Source of the DNA: Actinomycetes bacterium
GTDB taxonomy: Bacteria; Actinomycetota; Actinomycetes; Actinomycetales; Demequinaceae
Direction of reading: 5' to 3'
DNA length: 40,520 bases
NCBI GenBank assembly: GCA_030428165.1
Contig: JAUIBG010000003.1
Span: 1 to 40,520, forward strand
This document shows positions 9,961 to 18,182 of the stretch, one piece after another. Both the position numbers and the translations under genes were made by a program. Below the pieces are notes generated by a model, which was not told the origin of the DNA, made no database searches, and saw only the letters and a program-made list of their open reading frames with translations. Position 1 is the first letter of the stretch. The number at the start of each line of letters is the position of its first letter.

Positions 9961-10502
9961 TGCTCGAGCGCGCCCGCCAGGGCGCGCCACGCCTCAGCCA
10001 TCCGCTTGTAGCCAGGTGCCCTCGACGACCTGCCGGCGACGGCATCGGCCACGGAGTGCGGTGTGAGGACGCCGGTGCGGAACGCGCCGAAGAGCGTCGG
10101 GTAGACCAGCGCGAGCGACTCCCATCGGAGGGCATCCGCCGCGGCGTCGTCGAGCTGTGCGCAGCGGATCCCGCCGAGAGGGACAGCGCGCGCGACCGTG
10201 CCAGCGCTCGTACGTAGCGTGGTCGCGATCAGCCCTGGCGACTCGACGCGATGCGCGCCAGGAGGGGCGGCGACGATCAGCGAGCGTGGAGCAGGGCCCG
10301 TGCCGCGCACCCACAGCGCGCCCAGCCCGGTGAGAGCGGTGTGCGAGGGCACCGCGTGGGCGAGGCTCGCCGCGCGCACCCCTGGAGCCGCCTCGATGTC
10401 CGCGGGGAGGCCGCCGTCGGCGTGGAGCGTGGCGACGACGCCGTCCCTCCGCAGGCGGTCGAAGACCACGGAGCCGATGCCGAGACGCGTCACTAGCCAC
10501 AC
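9957..10502 (-). CDS. Hypothetical protein, possibly related to AbiEi-type antitoxin / DUF559-associated proteins
   Basis: 181-aa ORF, GTG start; SHTALTGLGALWVRG...RSLIVAAPPGAHRVESPG is reminiscent of AbiEi C-terminal regions. Stop overlaps the relA stop on the opposite strand. Confidence 0.6.
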   Translation of the reverse strand: MWLVTRLGIGSVVFDRLRRDGVVATLHADGGLPADIEAAPGVRAASLAHAVPSHTALTGLGALWVRGTGPAPRSLIVAAPPGAHRVESPGLIATTLRTSAGTVARAVPLGGIRCAQLDDAAADALRWESLALVYPTLFGAFRTGVLTPHSVADAVAGRSSRAPGYKRMAEAWRALAGALEH

Positions 10503-10571
10503 GTCACCATGGTGCGCGTCCCTCGCACGCCGCGGGACGCCCTGTGGAGAGCGGCGAGGCGCTGAGTACCC

Positions 10572-11912
10572 CTAGGAGCCGGAGATCTGCTGGAGCCAGG
10601 CCCTGCGGGCGTCGAGGTTCTCGGCGAGCTTGGCCGCCTTCTTGGCGTCGCCCTTCGCCTCGGCTGCGGCGAGCTCGGCCTCGATGTCAGCGATCGCGGC
10701 CTCGAGCTGCGCGACCATCCCGGAGGCGCGTGCCTCGAGCTCGGGGTTGCGCGAGTTCCACGCCTTGTCGTCGGCGTCGCGGACGGCCTTCTCGACCGCG
10801 CCCATGCGGGCGTTGAGCCTGGCGACGTCGGCGCGCGGCACCATGCCGGCGGCGTCGAACTTGTCCTGCGCGGCGCGCAGTTGGCTCTTCGCGGCGTCGA
10901 GGTTGGTCACCGGCAGGATCGCCTCGGCGGCCTCGACGGCCGCCTCCTTGGCCGGAACGTTCTCCGCGAGCGCGGCGTCCTCGGCGTCGGACGCGGTGCG
11001 CTTGGCCTCGAAGAAGGCATCCTGAGCAGCCTTGAAGCGGTTCCAGAGGGCGTCGTCGACGCTGCGGCGACCTCGGCCTGCCGAGCGCCACTTGTCCATG
11101 AGGTCCTTGAAGCCGCGGGCGCCGCGGTCCCAGTCGGTGGTCTCGGCCAGGCGCTCGGCCTGGGCGACCAGATCCTCCTTGGTGCCAGCGATGTCGGCGT
11201 TCGCCTTGTCGAGCTGTGCGAAGTGCGCCTTGCGGGCCTTGTCGAAGGTGGAGCGCGCGTGGCTCAGGCGCTTCCACAGCGCCTTCTCCGTGTCCTTGGA
11301 GATGCGCGCCTCGTCCTTCTGGGCGGTCTTCCACTCGTCCATGAGCGCGCGCATCTGGGTGGTGGAGTCCTTCCAGTGGATGGTCTCCGGGTCGGCTGCC
11401 GCGATCTCCTCGGCCTTCGCCACGATCGTCTCGCGGTGGCCCGTGGCCTCCTCGCGCGCGGCGCGGCGCTGCTCCTTGAGCTCCTCGATGTGAGTCGTCG
11501 CCTCGGCCTCGACCTCGGCGAAGCGCGCACGCAGAGCGGCCAGGTCGCCCACGCCGTGCTCGTGCTCGACGTGGCCACGGGTCGCGCGCAGCGCATCCTC
11601 GAGGTCCTTGACGCTCATGTCGGCGCCTGCGATGCGGGCGTGGAGGCGCTCGACCGACGCCACGGTCTCGTAGTGCTGACGGGCGGCGGTCTCGAGCGCG
11701 TTCTCGCCGCGAGCAGGGCCGACCTCGACCTTCGTCTCACCGTCGGTGACGAACACCATGCCGTCGACGACCTCGCCGAACGCGGTCGCGGACGCGAGCT
11801 GCTCCTCGGTGACGTCGACGACCGGGACCTTGACCGGTGGGGCCGTCCGCTGGGCGATCGCCGCGGGGGTCACCGCGGGGCGCGGGCGGGGAGTGGGCTT
11901 GGGGCCGGTCAT
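10572..11912 (-). CDS. DUF349 domain-containing protein
   Basis: Repeated DUF349-like segments (LMDEWKTAQKDEARISKDTEKALWKRLSHARSTFDKARKAHF; LMDKWRSAGRGRRSVDDALWNRFKAAQDAFFEAKR); start overlaps the upstream gene's stop by 4 bp. Confidence 0.9.
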   Translation of the reverse strand: MTGPKPTPRPRPAVTPAAIAQRTAPPVKVPVVDVTEEQLASATAFGEVVDGMVFVTDGETKVEVGPARGENALETAARQHYETVASVERLHARIAGADMSVKDLEDALRATRGHVEHEHGVGDLAALRARFAEVEAEATTHIEELKEQRRAAREEATGHRETIVAKAEEIAAADPETIHWKDSTTQMRALMDEWKTAQKDEARISKDTEKALWKRLSHARSTFDKARKAHFAQLDKANADIAGTKEDLVAQAERLAETTDWDRGARGFKDLMDKWRSAGRGRRSVDDALWNRFKAAQDAFFEAKRTASDAEDAALAENVPAKEAAVEAAEAILPVTNLDAAKSQLRAAQDKFDAAGMVPRADVARLNARMGAVEKAVRDADDKAWNSRNPELEARASGMVAQLEAAIADIEAELAAAEAKGDAKKAAKLAENLDARRAWLQQISGS

Positions 11913-12718
11913 GAAACTGTCACCTCGGTAATCGTCACGGTGGTGGCGGGTGCGCCATCGACCTCGCCGGTGTCGGTACCGGCGTCGGCGATGCCTACTA
12001 GCGTATCCAGGCCCTCTGTGACCCGTCCAAACACGGTGTAGCCACCGGCGGCGTCAGAGAGGATCTGGGACTCGTCGTAGACGAAGAAGAACTGGCTGCC
12101 CATCGACTCGCCGTTCCCGCCCACGCGCGCCATCGCGAGCGTGCCGGCGGGGTAGAGGTCGGTCTCGGGGGCGTTCTCGATGGGGCCGAACCGGTAGGCG
12201 GGGCCGCCGGTGCCGGTACCCGTCGGGTCGCCGCACTGCAGCACGTAGATGCCGCCAGTCGTGAGGCGGTGGCAGTCCGTGCCGTCGAAGTAGCCGTCCT
12301 GGGCGAGGGAGATGAACGAGGACACGGCCTGCGGCGCTGCGGCGCCGTCGAGCTCGAGGGTGAGGTCGCCGGCAGTCGTCGTCACCGTCGCCGTCCACGT
12401 GCGGTCCTCGGCCAGGGACGGGTCGGGGGCGATGTCGGAGGCGGCCCAGCCGTCCGCGGGGGCCACGGTGGGCTGCGGCTCGGCGACCGCCTCGGCCGTC
12501 GGCGTCGCGGAGGCTGTGGGCTCGGGTGCGGCGTCGTCTCCGCGCTGCTGGAGCACCAGGAAGATGATCAGCACCGTGATGATCGGCACCACGATGCCGA
12601 TGACGATGCCGGCCCTGTTGAGGTCCTTGCGGCGCGCCTCGGAGCGCTTGCTCTGGAGCAGCGCCTCGCGCTCCGCCTGCCGCGCGGCGTTCGCCTGCGC
12701 TCTCTTCTTGCTTCCCAT
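11909..12718 (-). CDS. Membrane-anchored cyclophilin-type peptidyl-prolyl cis-trans isomerase
   Basis: Basic N-terminus, one TM (AGIVIGIVVPIITVLIIFLVL), then cyclophilin fold motifs (FDGTDCHRLTTGGIYVLQCGDPTGTGTGGPAYRFGPIEN; GSQFFFVY; YTVFGRVTEGLD). Confidence 0.92.
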   Translation of the reverse strand: MGSKKRAQANAARQAEREALLQSKRSEARRKDLNRAGIVIGIVVPIITVLIIFLVLQQRGDDAAPEPTASATPTAEAVAEPQPTVAPADGWAASDIAPDPSLAEDRTWTATVTTTAGDLTLELDGAAAPQAVSSFISLAQDGYFDGTDCHRLTTGGIYVLQCGDPTGTGTGGPAYRFGPIENAPETDLYPAGTLAMARVGGNGESMGSQFFFVYDESQILSDAAGGYTVFGRVTEGLDTLVGIADAGTDTGEVDGAPATTVTITEVTVS

Positions 12719-12745
12719 GACCCCTGCTGCTCGTTGCCTGCGGAC

Positions 12746-12751
12746 ATCCTA
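12746..12751 (-). promoter_or_regulatory. Candidate -10 element (TAGGAT, minus strand) for the cyclophilin-DUF349 operon
   Basis: Reverse complement of atccta in the 59-bp divergent region between the PPIase gene and hisS. Confidence 0.4.
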
Positions 12752-12777
12752 GGTGGAAGCGGTGGAAGGATAGGCGC

Positions 12778-14091
12778 ATGCCAAAGGTCGCACCCCTGTC
12801 CGGATTCCCCGAGTGGACGCCAGCCGGCGTCGCCGTCGAGCAGGAGCTCATGCGCCGCATCGCCGACGTCTTTGAGCTCCACGGCTATGCGCGCCTCGAC
12901 ACCCGCGCGGTCGAGCCGGTCTCGCGGCTGGCCGGCGACTCCGATGCGGCGAAGGAGATCTACGCGCTCACGCGCCTCGCGGAGCCCGGCGGCAAGGCGA
13001 AGCTCGGCCTGCACTTCGACCTCACGGTGCCCTTCGCTCGGTACGTGGAGGAGTTCCAGTCGCAGCTCCAGTTCCCCTTCCGGCGCTATCAGATCCAGAA
13101 GGTGTGGCGCGGCGAGCGCCCCCAGGAGGGCAGATTCCGCGAGTTCTACCAGGCGGACATCGACGTGGTCGCCCGCGAGGCTCTGCCCGCGCACCTCGAG
13201 GTGGAGGTCGCGACCGTGATGGCGCGTGCGCTCGGGGCGCTGCCCGTGCCCGGCCTGACGATGCGGGTGAACGACAGGCGGCTCATGGACGCTGCCTACG
13301 CCGTCATCGGCGTCGACGACGTGCCGGCGGTGCTGCGCAGCGTCGACAAGCTCGACAAGATCGGCCCTGAGGGCGTGGGCGCCGAGCTCTCCGGGGGCGG
13401 TCTCGCCCCGTCCCAGGCCGATGCCGTGCTCGCCCTGGCGACGGTCGAGGGCACGTCCGGGATCTCCGATGCCGTCGCGCGCGTGCTCGAGGCGCACGGG
13501 CTGACGCCGTCGGAGGAGCTGGCGGCTGCGGCATCGGCCCTTGAGGCCGTCGTCGCGTCCGTGAACGCTGCGGTCCCCGACACGGCGGTCGTGGACCTGC
13601 GCATCGCCCGCGGTCTCGACTACTACACGGGCACCGTCTTCGAGACCTTCGTCGTCGGCTCCGAGGCGCTCGGCTCGATCTGCTCGGGCGGACGCTACGA
13701 GTCGCTCGTGGCGGGCGGAGGCATGCCGGGCGTCGGCATGTCCATCGGTCTGTCCAGGCTCGTGTCGCACCTGCTCGCGACGGGCGCCGTCTCGATGTCC
13801 CGCCCCGTGCCGTCGGCCGTCTACGTGGCGGTGGACGACGAGGAGACGCGTGCCGCGGCCGATGCCGTCGCGACGGCGCTGCGCAGTCGAGGCATCGCGT
13901 GCGAGGTGTCGGCCAACGCCGCCAAGTTCGGCAAGCAGATCCAGGCAGCCGAGAAGCGCGGCATCCCGTTCGTGTGGTTCACCGGCACGGGCGAGGTCAA
14001 AGACATCAGGTCGGGCGAGCAGCAGGCGGCCGACCCGCACTCCTGGGAGCCCCCCGCGGACGACAGGCTCCCGCGCCTCACCGTTCAGTAG
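12778..14091 (+). CDS. hisS: Histidine--tRNA ligase
   Basis: LTRLAEPGGKAKLGLHFDLTVPFARYV; YQIQKVWRGERPQEGRFREFYQADIDVV; ARGLDYYTGTVFE; GSICSGGRYESLV. Confidence 0.96.
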   Translation: MPKVAPLSGFPEWTPAGVAVEQELMRRIADVFELHGYARLDTRAVEPVSRLAGDSDAAKEIYALTRLAEPGGKAKLGLHFDLTVPFARYVEEFQSQLQFPFRRYQIQKVWRGERPQEGRFREFYQADIDVVAREALPAHLEVEVATVMARALGALPVPGLTMRVNDRRLMDAAYAVIGVDDVPAVLRSVDKLDKIGPEGVGAELSGGGLAPSQADAVLALATVEGTSGISDAVARVLEAHGLTPSEELAAAASALEAVVASVNAAVPDTAVVDLRIARGLDYYTGTVFETFVVGSEALGSICSGGRYESLVAGGGMPGVGMSIGLSRLVSHLLATGAVSMSRPVPSAVYVAVDDEETRAAADAVATALRSRGIACEVSANAAKFGKQIQAAEKRGIPFVWFTGTGEVKDIRSGEQQAADPHSWEPPADDRLPRLTVQ

Positions 14092-14102
14092 GGCGCGCGG
14101 GC

Positions 14103-14108
14103 TAGAAT
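14103..14108 (+). promoter_or_regulatory. Candidate -10 element (TAGAAT) upstream of aspS
   Basis: gggcTAGAATtgcccgg between hisS stop and the aspS GTG. Confidence 0.5.
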
Positions 14109-14141
14109 TGCCCGGCACCGTTTCAACCGAAAGGCCCTTAC

Positions 14142-15923
14142 GTGTACCGCACTCACCTCGCTGGAAACCTGCGCGCCTCTGACGCGGGCCAGACCGTCAC
14201 CCTCTCCGGATGGGTGGGCCGCAGGCGAGATCACGGCGGCGTGGCGTTCATCGACCTCCGCGACTCCTCGGGCTTCGCCCAGGTGGTCATCCGCGAGGAG
14301 ATCGCCCACCAGCTGCGCAACGAGTTCGTCGTGAAGGTCACCGGCGAGGTGCGCCTGCGCCCCGAGGGCTCGAACAACCCGAACCTGCCGTCCGGCGAGA
14401 TCGAGGTCGTCGTCGAGGACCTCGAGATCCTCAACACCTCGGCCCCGGTGCCCTTCCCGATCGACGAGCACGTCGAGGTGGGCGAGGAGGCGCGCCTGCG
14501 CCACCGCTACCTGGACCTGCGCCGTCCCGCGCCGCACGAGGCGATGGTGCTGCGCTCGCGCGCCAACCAGGCCGCCAGGAAGGTGCTCGGCGCCCACGAC
14601 TTCCTTGAGATCGAGACGCCCACGCTGACCCGGTCGACGCCGGAGGGCGCCCGCGACTTCGTGGTGCCCGCGCGCCTCGCGCCGGGCTCCTGGTACGCGC
14701 TGCCGCAGTCGCCCCAGCTCTTCAAGCAGCTGCTGATGGTCGGCGGCATGGAGCGCTACTACCAGATCGCGCGCTGCTACCGCGATGAGGACTTCAGGGC
14801 GGACCGCCAGCCCGAGTTCACGCAGCTGGACATCGAGATGTCCTTCGTGGACCAGGACGACGTCATCGCCCTTGGAGAGGAGATCGTCAAGGAGCTGTGG
14901 TCGCTCATCGGCTACGAGGTCACGACGCCCATCCCGCGCATGACGTACGCCGACGCGATGGCCAGGTACGGCACCGACAAGCCCGACCTGCGCTTCGGCC
15001 TCGAGCTCACCGACCTCACCGAGTACTTCGCGAGCACGCCGTTCCGCGTGTTCCAGGCGGAGTACGTGGGCGCGGTCGTGATGCCGGGCGGGGCCTCGCA
15101 GCCGCGCCGCACCCTCGACGGCTGGCAGGACTGGGCCAAGTCGCGCGGAGCGCGCGGCCTGGCCTACGTACTGATCCAGGAGGACGGCACGCTCACGGGC
15201 CCCGTCGCCAAGAACCTCTCCGAGGAGGAGCTCGCCGGCCTCGCAGCCAAGGTGGGCGCCAACCCCGGCGACTGCGTGTTCTTCGCCGCGGGCGAGACCG
15301 GCAAGTCGCGCCAGCTGCTCGGCGCCGCGCGCCTTGAGATCGCCGCGCGCCTCGAGCTCGCCGACCCGGAGCGCTTCGAGTTCGTCTGGATCGTCGACGC
15401 GCCGCTGTTCAAGAAGGTCGTCGCGGACGACGACGACGTCGCCACCGGCCACTCCGAGTGGACCGCCGTGCACCACGCCTTCACGTCCCCCAAGCCGGAG
15501 TGGATCGACCGCTTCGAGGACGACCCGGGCGCGGCCCTCGCGTACGCGTACGACATCGTGTGCAACGGCAACGAGATCGGCGGCGGCTCGATCCGTATCC
15601 ACCAGCGCGACGTCCAGGAGCGCGTGTTCCAGATGATGGGCATCGGCGAGGAGGAGGCGCAGGAGAAGTTCGGCTTCCTACTCGACGCCTTCAAGTTCGG
15701 CGCGCCTCCGCACGGCGGCATCGCGCTGGGCTGGGACCGCGTCGTCATGCTGCTGGGCGGCTACGACTCGATTCGCGACGTCATCGCGTTCCCGAAGTCG
15801 GGAGGCGGCTACGACCCGCTCACGCAGGCCCCCGCGCCGATCAGCGATGAGCAGCGCGCCGAGACCGGCGTGGACTTCGTCCCCGAGAACGAGGAGTCCG
15901 AGGAGGTCAGCCCCGCGTCCTAG
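14142..15923 (+). CDS. aspS: Aspartate--tRNA(Asp/Asn) ligase
   Basis: [77 protein letters not shown]. Confidence 0.97.
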   Translation: MYRTHLAGNLRASDAGQTVTLSGWVGRRRDHGGVAFIDLRDSSGFAQVVIREEIAHQLRNEFVVKVTGEVRLRPEGSNNPNLPSGEIEVVVEDLEILNTSAPVPFPIDEHVEVGEEARLRHRYLDLRRPAPHEAMVLRSRANQAARKVLGAHDFLEIETPTLTRSTPEGARDFVVPARLAPGSWYALPQSPQLFKQLLMVGGMERYYQIARCYRDEDFRADRQPEFTQLDIEMSFVDQDDVIALGEEIVKELWSLIGYEVTTPIPRMTYADAMARYGTDKPDLRFGLELTDLTEYFASTPFRVFQAEYVGAVVMPGGASQPRRTLDGWQDWAKSRGARGLAYVLIQEDGTLTGPVAKNLSEEELAGLAAKVGANPGDCVFFAAGETGKSRQLLGAARLEIAARLELADPERFEFVWIVDAPLFKKVVADDDDVATGHSEWTAVHHAFTSPKPEWIDRFEDDPGAALAYAYDIVCNGNEIGGGSIRIHQRDVQERVFQMMGIGEEEAQEKFGFLLDAFKFGAPPHGGIALGWDRVVMLLGGYDSIRDVIAFPKSGGGYDPLTQAPAPISDEQRAETGVDFVPENEESEEVSPAS

Positions 15924-15933
15924 GCTGGAGCGC

Positions 15934-17262
15934 GTGGATCTCTTCGACGCGTCGGCCACGACGGCGACAGGCACGCCCGAGCCTCGGGCCGATGCCCCGC
16001 TCGCCGTCCGCATGCGGCCCCGCACGCTCGACGAGGTCGTAGGCCAGGACCACCTCCTGACCGCCGGCGCGCCGCTGCGCAGGCTCGTGGAGCCGGGCGC
16101 CGCGGCGACGTCGATCGTGCTGTGGGGCCCTCCCGGGACGGGCAAGACCACGCTGGCCTACCTCGTCGCAGGGTCTCGCCCCTTCGTCGAGCTGTCAGCA
16201 GTGACCGCTGGCGTCAAGGACGTGCGCCAGGTCGTCGACGCCTCCAAGCGCGCCATCGCCGCGGGCTCGCGCGAGACGGTGCTGTTCGTCGACGAGATCC
16301 ACCGCTTCACCAAGAGCCAGCAGGACGCCCTGCTGCCCGCCGTCGAGAACCGGTGGGTGACGCTGATCGGCGCGACGACGGAGAACCCGTCGTTCTCCGT
16401 CGTGGGACCGCTCCTGTCCCGCTCGCTGCTGCTCACGCTCAAGCCGCTCACAGATGCGGCCATCGCCGGCCTGGTCGACAGGGCCGTCGCAGACGAGCGC
16501 GGGCTGAGCGGCAGGGTCACGCTCGACGTGGACGCGCGCGACCACATCGTGCGGGTGGCCGGCTCGGACGCGCGCAAGTCGCTCACCCTGCTCGAAGCCG
16601 TGGCCGCGGCGGCGGGGGAGGGCGGCACCATCACCGCGGCGCTGGTCGAGGAGTCGATGGACTCGGCCCTCGTGGCCTACGACAAGGGCGGCGATCAGCA
16701 CTACGACGTCATCTCGGCGTTCATCAAGTCCGTGCGCGGATCCGACGTCGACGCCGCGCTGCACTACCTCGCGCGCATGGTGGTGGCGGGGGAGGACCCG
16801 CGCTTCATCGCTAGGCGACTGGTGATCCTCGCGGCCGAGGACATCGGCCTGGCCGATCCCCAGGGCCTGGTCGTCGCGCAGGCCGCCGCCGACGCGGTGA
16901 GCTTCATCGGCATGCCGGAGGGACGCATCCCCTTGGCCGAGGCGACGGCCTATCTGGCACTGGCGCCCAAGTCGAACCGCGCCTACAAGGCGATCGACGC
17001 GGCGATCGCCGACATCCGCGCGGGCAGGGCGGGCACGGTTCCCACCCACCTGCGGGACGCCCACTACCCGGGTGCGTCCGACATCGGCCACGGGGACGGC
17101 TACGTGTACTCCCACGACGAGCCGCACGGCGTCGCTCGGCAGGAGTACCTGCCCGAGGCGCTGCGCGGGTCGCGCTACTACGAGGCCTCGGGACGCGGCT
17201 TCGAGCGCACGCTCGAGGAGCGATCCGACGCGATCCGCAGGATGCTGGGCCGCGAGCAGTAG
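15934..17262 (+). CDS. rarA: Replication-associated recombination protein A (MgsA/RarA AAA+ ATPase)
   Basis: [57 protein letters not shown]-terminal [22 protein letters not shown] at 15934, just after the aspS stop, is the likely start. Confidence 0.95.
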   Translation: MDLFDASATTATGTPEPRADAPLAVRMRPRTLDEVVGQDHLLTAGAPLRRLVEPGAAATSIVLWGPPGTGKTTLAYLVAGSRPFVELSAVTAGVKDVRQVVDASKRAIAAGSRETVLFVDEIHRFTKSQQDALLPAVENRWVTLIGATTENPSFSVVGPLLSRSLLLTLKPLTDAAIAGLVDRAVADERGLSGRVTLDVDARDHIVRVAGSDARKSLTLLEAVAAAAGEGGTITAALVEESMDSALVAYDKGGDQHYDVISAFIKSVRGSDVDAALHYLARMVVAGEDPRFIARRLVILAAEDIGLADPQGLVVAQAAADAVSFIGMPEGRIPLAEATAYLALAPKSNRAYKAIDAAIADIRAGRAGTVPTHLRDAHYPGASDIGHGDGYVYSHDEPHGVARQEYLPEALRGSRYYEASGRGFERTLEERSDAIRRMLGREQ

Positions 17263-17268
17263 CCCTGC

Positions 17269-17274
17269 TACACT
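17269..17274 (+). promoter_or_regulatory. Candidate -10 element (TACACT) for rpsD
   Basis: ctgcTACACTtgttc just after the rarA stop; would give a leader of about 100 nt. Confidence 0.4.
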
Positions 17275-17379
17275 TGTTCAGCCCTCGCGGACGGTTGGCT
17301 GCTGTCGCCGCGAACTCTCATGAATATTCCGGTGCGCTGACGCGCGCCGCGAGAACACGGCAACGTTTAAGGAAACACA

Positions 17380-18006
17380 TTGACTTCAGTTCAGAAGGCC
17401 CGCCGCCAGGTCCGCCTGTCGCGCGCCCTTGGCATCGCGCTGACCCCGAAGGCCGTCAAGCACTTCGAGAAGCGCCCCTACCCGCCGGGTGAGCACGGCC
17501 GCACCGCGCGCCGCAAGGAGAGCGACTACGCCGTCCGCCTGCGCGAGAAGCAGCGTCTTCGCGCGCAGTACGGCCTGCGCGAGAAGCAGATGCTCTCGAC
17601 CTACACCGAGGCCAAGAAGGAGTCCGGCCTGACCGGTGAGGCGATGGTCGAGCTGCTCGAGATGCGTCTCGACGCGCTCGTGCTCCGCGCCGGCTTCGCC
17701 CGCACGATCCTGCAGGCCCGCCAGGCCGTCCTCCACCGCCACATCCTCGTGGACGGCAAGATCGTCGACCGCCCCTCCTTCCGTGTCTCCGAGGGCCAGA
17801 CCATCCAGGTCAAGCCCAAGGCCGTCACGATGGAGCCCTACATGGCCGCTGCCGCCGGTGCGCACCGCGACGTGCTCCCCGAGGTCCCGGCCTACCTCGA
17901 CGTCCAGCTCGAGAAGCTGACCGCGACGCTCACGCGCCGCCCCAAGCGCGCCGAGGTCCCCGTGACCTGCGACGTGCAGCTCGTCGTCGAGTACTACGCG
18001 CGCTAA
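17380..18006 (+). CDS. rpsD: 30S ribosomal protein S4 (TTG start)
   Basis: RRQVRLSRALGIALTPKAVKHFEKRPYPPGEHG...YAVRLREKQRLRAQYGLREKQ; S4 domain (LEMRLDALVLRAGFARTILQARQAVLHRHILVDGKIVDRPSFRV). TTG start preceded by AAGGA. Confidence 0.97.
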   Translation: MTSVQKARRQVRLSRALGIALTPKAVKHFEKRPYPPGEHGRTARRKESDYAVRLREKQRLRAQYGLREKQMLSTYTEAKKESGLTGEAMVELLEMRLDALVLRAGFARTILQARQAVLHRHILVDGKIVDRPSFRVSEGQTIQVKPKAVTMEPYMAAAAGAHRDVLPEVPAYLDVQLEKLTATLTRRPKRAEVPVTCDVQLVVEYYAR

Positions 18007-18030
18007 GGCACGCGAGCAGACGCTCTGGAG

Positions 18031-18072
18031 ACGGGGCCGGGACCACCTCAACGGTGGGACCGGCCCCGTTTT
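18031..18072 (+). terminator. Intrinsic terminator after rpsD
   Basis: acggggccgg-ga-ccacc / ggtgg-ga-ccggccccgt arms with a 2x2 internal mismatch, followed by TTTT-C. Confidence 0.85.
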
Positions 18073-18182
18073 CGCATCTCCGGCCGCCTACGGCCAGTAC
18101 CCTTGACCGCATATGTGCCCGCACCCGCCAGGTGGGGCGCGCGCCCGCGCGAGAACGCACCGAGTAGGGGAGAGAAGCACCC

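Noticed and set aside
7663-9990. 775-aa minus-strand ORF antisense to relA
   Set aside because: Shadow ORF of the high-GC coding strand: Arg/Leu/Val/His-rich composition, no recognisable motif, fully opposite a strongly supported Rsh gene.
12746-12771. Symmetric bidirectional -10 at CCTAGG between the cyclophilin gene and hisS
   Set aside because: The minus-strand TAGGAT is acceptable, but the plus-strand TAGGTG is a poor -10, and hisS has a possible SD (ggaagga), so a shared palindromic -10 is not well supported.
18073-18182. T-box or other aminoacylation-sensing leader upstream of alaS
   Set aside because: No recognisable T-box sequence or specifier architecture in this 110-nt region.
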